From: Lineus longissimus | Lineage: Eukaryota; Nemertea; Pilidiophora; Heteronemertea; Lineidae | Assembly (NCBI RefSeq): GCF_910592395.1 | Contig: NC_088310.1 | Coordinates: 4,285,501 to 4,349,500, forward strand | Direction of reading: 5' to 3' | DNA: 64,000 bases | Part shown: positions 62,301 through 64,000 of the stretch, piece by piece | How the letters are laid out: each line of letters starts with the position of its first letter | Numbering within the stretch: the first letter of the stretch is position 1 | Made by a program: the position numbers and the translations under genes | The notes under the pieces: generated by a model | The model's input: only the letters and a program-made list of their open reading frames with translations | What the model was told of the DNA's origin: nothing | Databases searched by the model: none

Positions 62301-64000
62301 TCGGAATTGACAAGTGCTGTCCTCAATGCAGAGGTGTCCTGATTAGAGTGGTCAAATGAATTGTAACCACCAGTTTGGGTCCAACTCACCCAAACCTGGT
62401 GATCAATGCTCAGTCTATGTATATGTATATATATATATACGGGTAGCATTTATTCTGTAGTCCGGATTCGAAGCCAATTTACCTAGGACTACAAATCCAA
62501 CTTTGTTTGGAAAGTGGAATCATTCGCAGAATTAATTGAAATCGGATCGAAAAATCACGTTGTTGCATTGTGTGTTTTAGGTGACTGCTCCACCGACAGA
62601 ATCCACTACTGCGAGAGACTCGTCGAGCTCCTGATTGATCTTGAAGCATTGTTACCCACGCGGAGATTCTTCAATGTCCTGATGGATGATGCTCATGTTG
62701 TGGTCAAGTGCACCATGTCAAACCTGGGCAAGAGAGAGGATGGCAAACTGTTTAGCCAGGTAAGTTATGAGGCAGGGGCTACAGCAGGACTTTTGAGTTT
62801 TGATACATTTATAAGGATAAAAAAGCAAATTTCCTATGGTATTGGACAAGAACATGTCCAACCATTATGAGAGAAGGACTACTTCCGCTTGAATAAATAT
62901 TAATTAACAAAAATGTGTAATCAATGTTTCTATTGGTTGTAGCTACTTGAGATGCTGAAGTTCTACGCTGGCTTCGAGATAAACGAGTCATCGGGTAAAG
63001 CCTTGACGGACGACGACATGACCGACATCCACTACAACCGGATAACATCACTACAGAAAGCAGCATTCAAATACTTCCCTGAACTCCACCGGTTTGCCCT
63101 GGCTAATGTTGCCAGTATCGATACCAGGAGTACGTTATTAAAACATTTTGAACCACTGAGGTAAGTTTCTCTCTTTGGCTTTTGTAGTTTTTTGTATCAC
63201 TGTGATTGCTATTTGGTACTGATTATGGCTCATTGATTCCATCTTCTGAGTTATTGATGCTGAAGGTTTCTAGAATGATTTGTTATTATTCCCTCCACAG
63301 CAACAAGATGCTCCATCAGATAGCCGCCTATCTCAAGTTGGTCCCTGAGCCCGAAGACGACAAGGAAGACGTCTATAACACCGAGTTCTTGCTAGCACTC
63401 CTAGTATCCCGCCACGAGAGGCGGCGCTCCCAGCTTCAGCAGCTGAACGAGATGCCTCTCTACCCGACCGAGGAGATAATCTGGGATGAGAACATTGTAC
63501 CGATGGAGTATTTCTCTGGAGAAGGATGTCTAGCCTTGCCGAAGCTCAACCTCCAGTTCCTCACCCTGCACGACTACTTGCTGAGAAATTTTAACTTGTT
63601 CAGATTAGAATCAACATGTAAGTGACAACACTGTCGCTTTTGGCTTTTCTTCCTTCATGTTTCGTGTTCCCTATTCAGAAATACTATTCATCCTTTGAAC
63701 TACCTTTGCCTAAGAGGGAAAACGTAGGACTTCAAAATGCATGAAAATTCACCCGAAGACCAGAAAACTTCATCAGGTACCTCAAAGAGAAAAACACTGA
63801 TGAAATAAAGCTAGCAGATTCAGTATAGCTTTGTACTTTGCTACTTTTGTTGTGACTGTTCCTGATCCTATATTTTAGATGAAATCAGACAAGATATAGA
63901 GGATGCTGTGAGCCGCATGAAGCCATGGAAGGCAGAAGATGGAAGCTGTACCTTTGGAGGATGGGCTAGGATGGCCCAGCCCATTTCAGCCTTCAATGTA
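59328..64000 (+). CDS. AQR: Aquarius, intron-binding spliceosomal helicase (N-terminal part)
   Basis: Eleven exons in the window: 59328-59405, 59596-59655, 60002-60042, 60196-60277, 60476-60550, 60636-60773, 61979-62225, 62581-62759, 62943-63160, 63301-63617 and 63879-64000, still open at the window edge. They encode 519 residues, all from the N-terminal armadillo-like domain; the SF1 helicase part lies beyond. AQR (IBP160) binds intron RNA upstream of the branch site and belongs to the intron-binding complex of the spliceosome; it also links to snoRNP assembly and R-loop control. Strong family runs are visible: [113 protein letters not shown] and [20 protein letters not shown]. The start [20 protein letters not shown] matches the family's N-terminus. 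The intron after exon 6 holds a transposon-like insert. Confidence 0.95.
60815..61832. mobile_element. Non-autonomous pogo/Tigger-like element in an AQR intron
   Basis: This 1018-bp insert is flanked by TA (60813-60814 and 61833-61834). Its ends are inverted: CAGTGGAACCCCGGT at the left and the reverse complement of the same 15 bp at the right. Sub-terminal GGTCGTGTTA / GGTCGCGTTA words repeat on both sides. There is no transposase frame. TA duplication and the CAGTGGAAC end point to the Tc1/mariner-pogo superfamily. Confidence 0.85.
62271..62372 (+). repeat. Degenerate copy of the dispersed repeat in an AQR intron
   Basis: It starts TACAGTAGAGCCTCTCCATT and contains AAGGGCACCCTCGGAATTG and GTGCTGTCCTCAATGCAGAG, in line with the copies at 2488 and 21143. 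Confidence 0.6.

Overview
The window is nuclear DNA of an invertebrate animal. Seven protein-coding genes can be supported. Six are complete and split by many short GT-AG introns with matching phases; the seventh runs off the right edge. The DNA is AT-rich, with minisatellites, relics of cut-and-paste elements and one complete LTR retrotransposon. Gene content (calmodulin lysine methyltransferase, Kizuna-like centrosomal protein, Aquarius, collagen glucosylgalactosyl-hydroxylysine glucosidase) is bilaterian. A lophotrochozoan or an invertebrate deuterostome would fit, but the sequence alone does not settle which. Exon borders below were set by hand from splice signals and reading-frame continuity, without transcripts.

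Layout, left to right. 1-2938: no gene recognised. 2939-10131 (minus): eight-exon gene joining a 3-hydroxyacyl-CoA dehydrogenase NAD-binding domain to a C-terminal RING finger, 295 aa. 10449-14065 (plus): CAMKMT, 307 aa, head-to-head with the previous gene. 14611-15706: 88-bp minisatellite. 16303-18961 (minus): unrecognised 555-aa charged protein. 19.0-22.7 kb: no gene, several small repeats. 22767-29238 (minus): acyl-CoA oxidase, 646 aa, ending in the peroxisomal signal SKL. 29325-35512 (plus): Kizuna-like gene, 825 aa, whose start codon lies 86 bp from that of the oxidase. 36.7-40.6 kb: no gene seen. 40639-47023 (minus): GH65-type glucosidase (PGGHG-like), 1306 aa, with an N-terminal membrane anchor and long extensions at both ends. 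48206-57240: complete Ty3/gypsy-type LTR retrotransposon on the minus strand. 59328-64000 (plus): first 519 codons of Aquarius (AQR), with a pogo-like element in one intron.

The genes do not form an operon. Functional links are loose: the oxidase and the dehydrogenase-like protein both relate to acyl-CoA chemistry, but the latter looks like a pseudoenzyme. Both head-to-head pairs (dehydrogenase-RING/CAMKMT and oxidase/Kizuna) probably use shared bidirectional promoters. The most unusual items are the dehydrogenase-RING fusion that lacks its catalytic histidine, the membrane-anchored and extended GH65 enzyme, and the young retroelement with a textbook -1 frameshift signal at its gag/pol junction.
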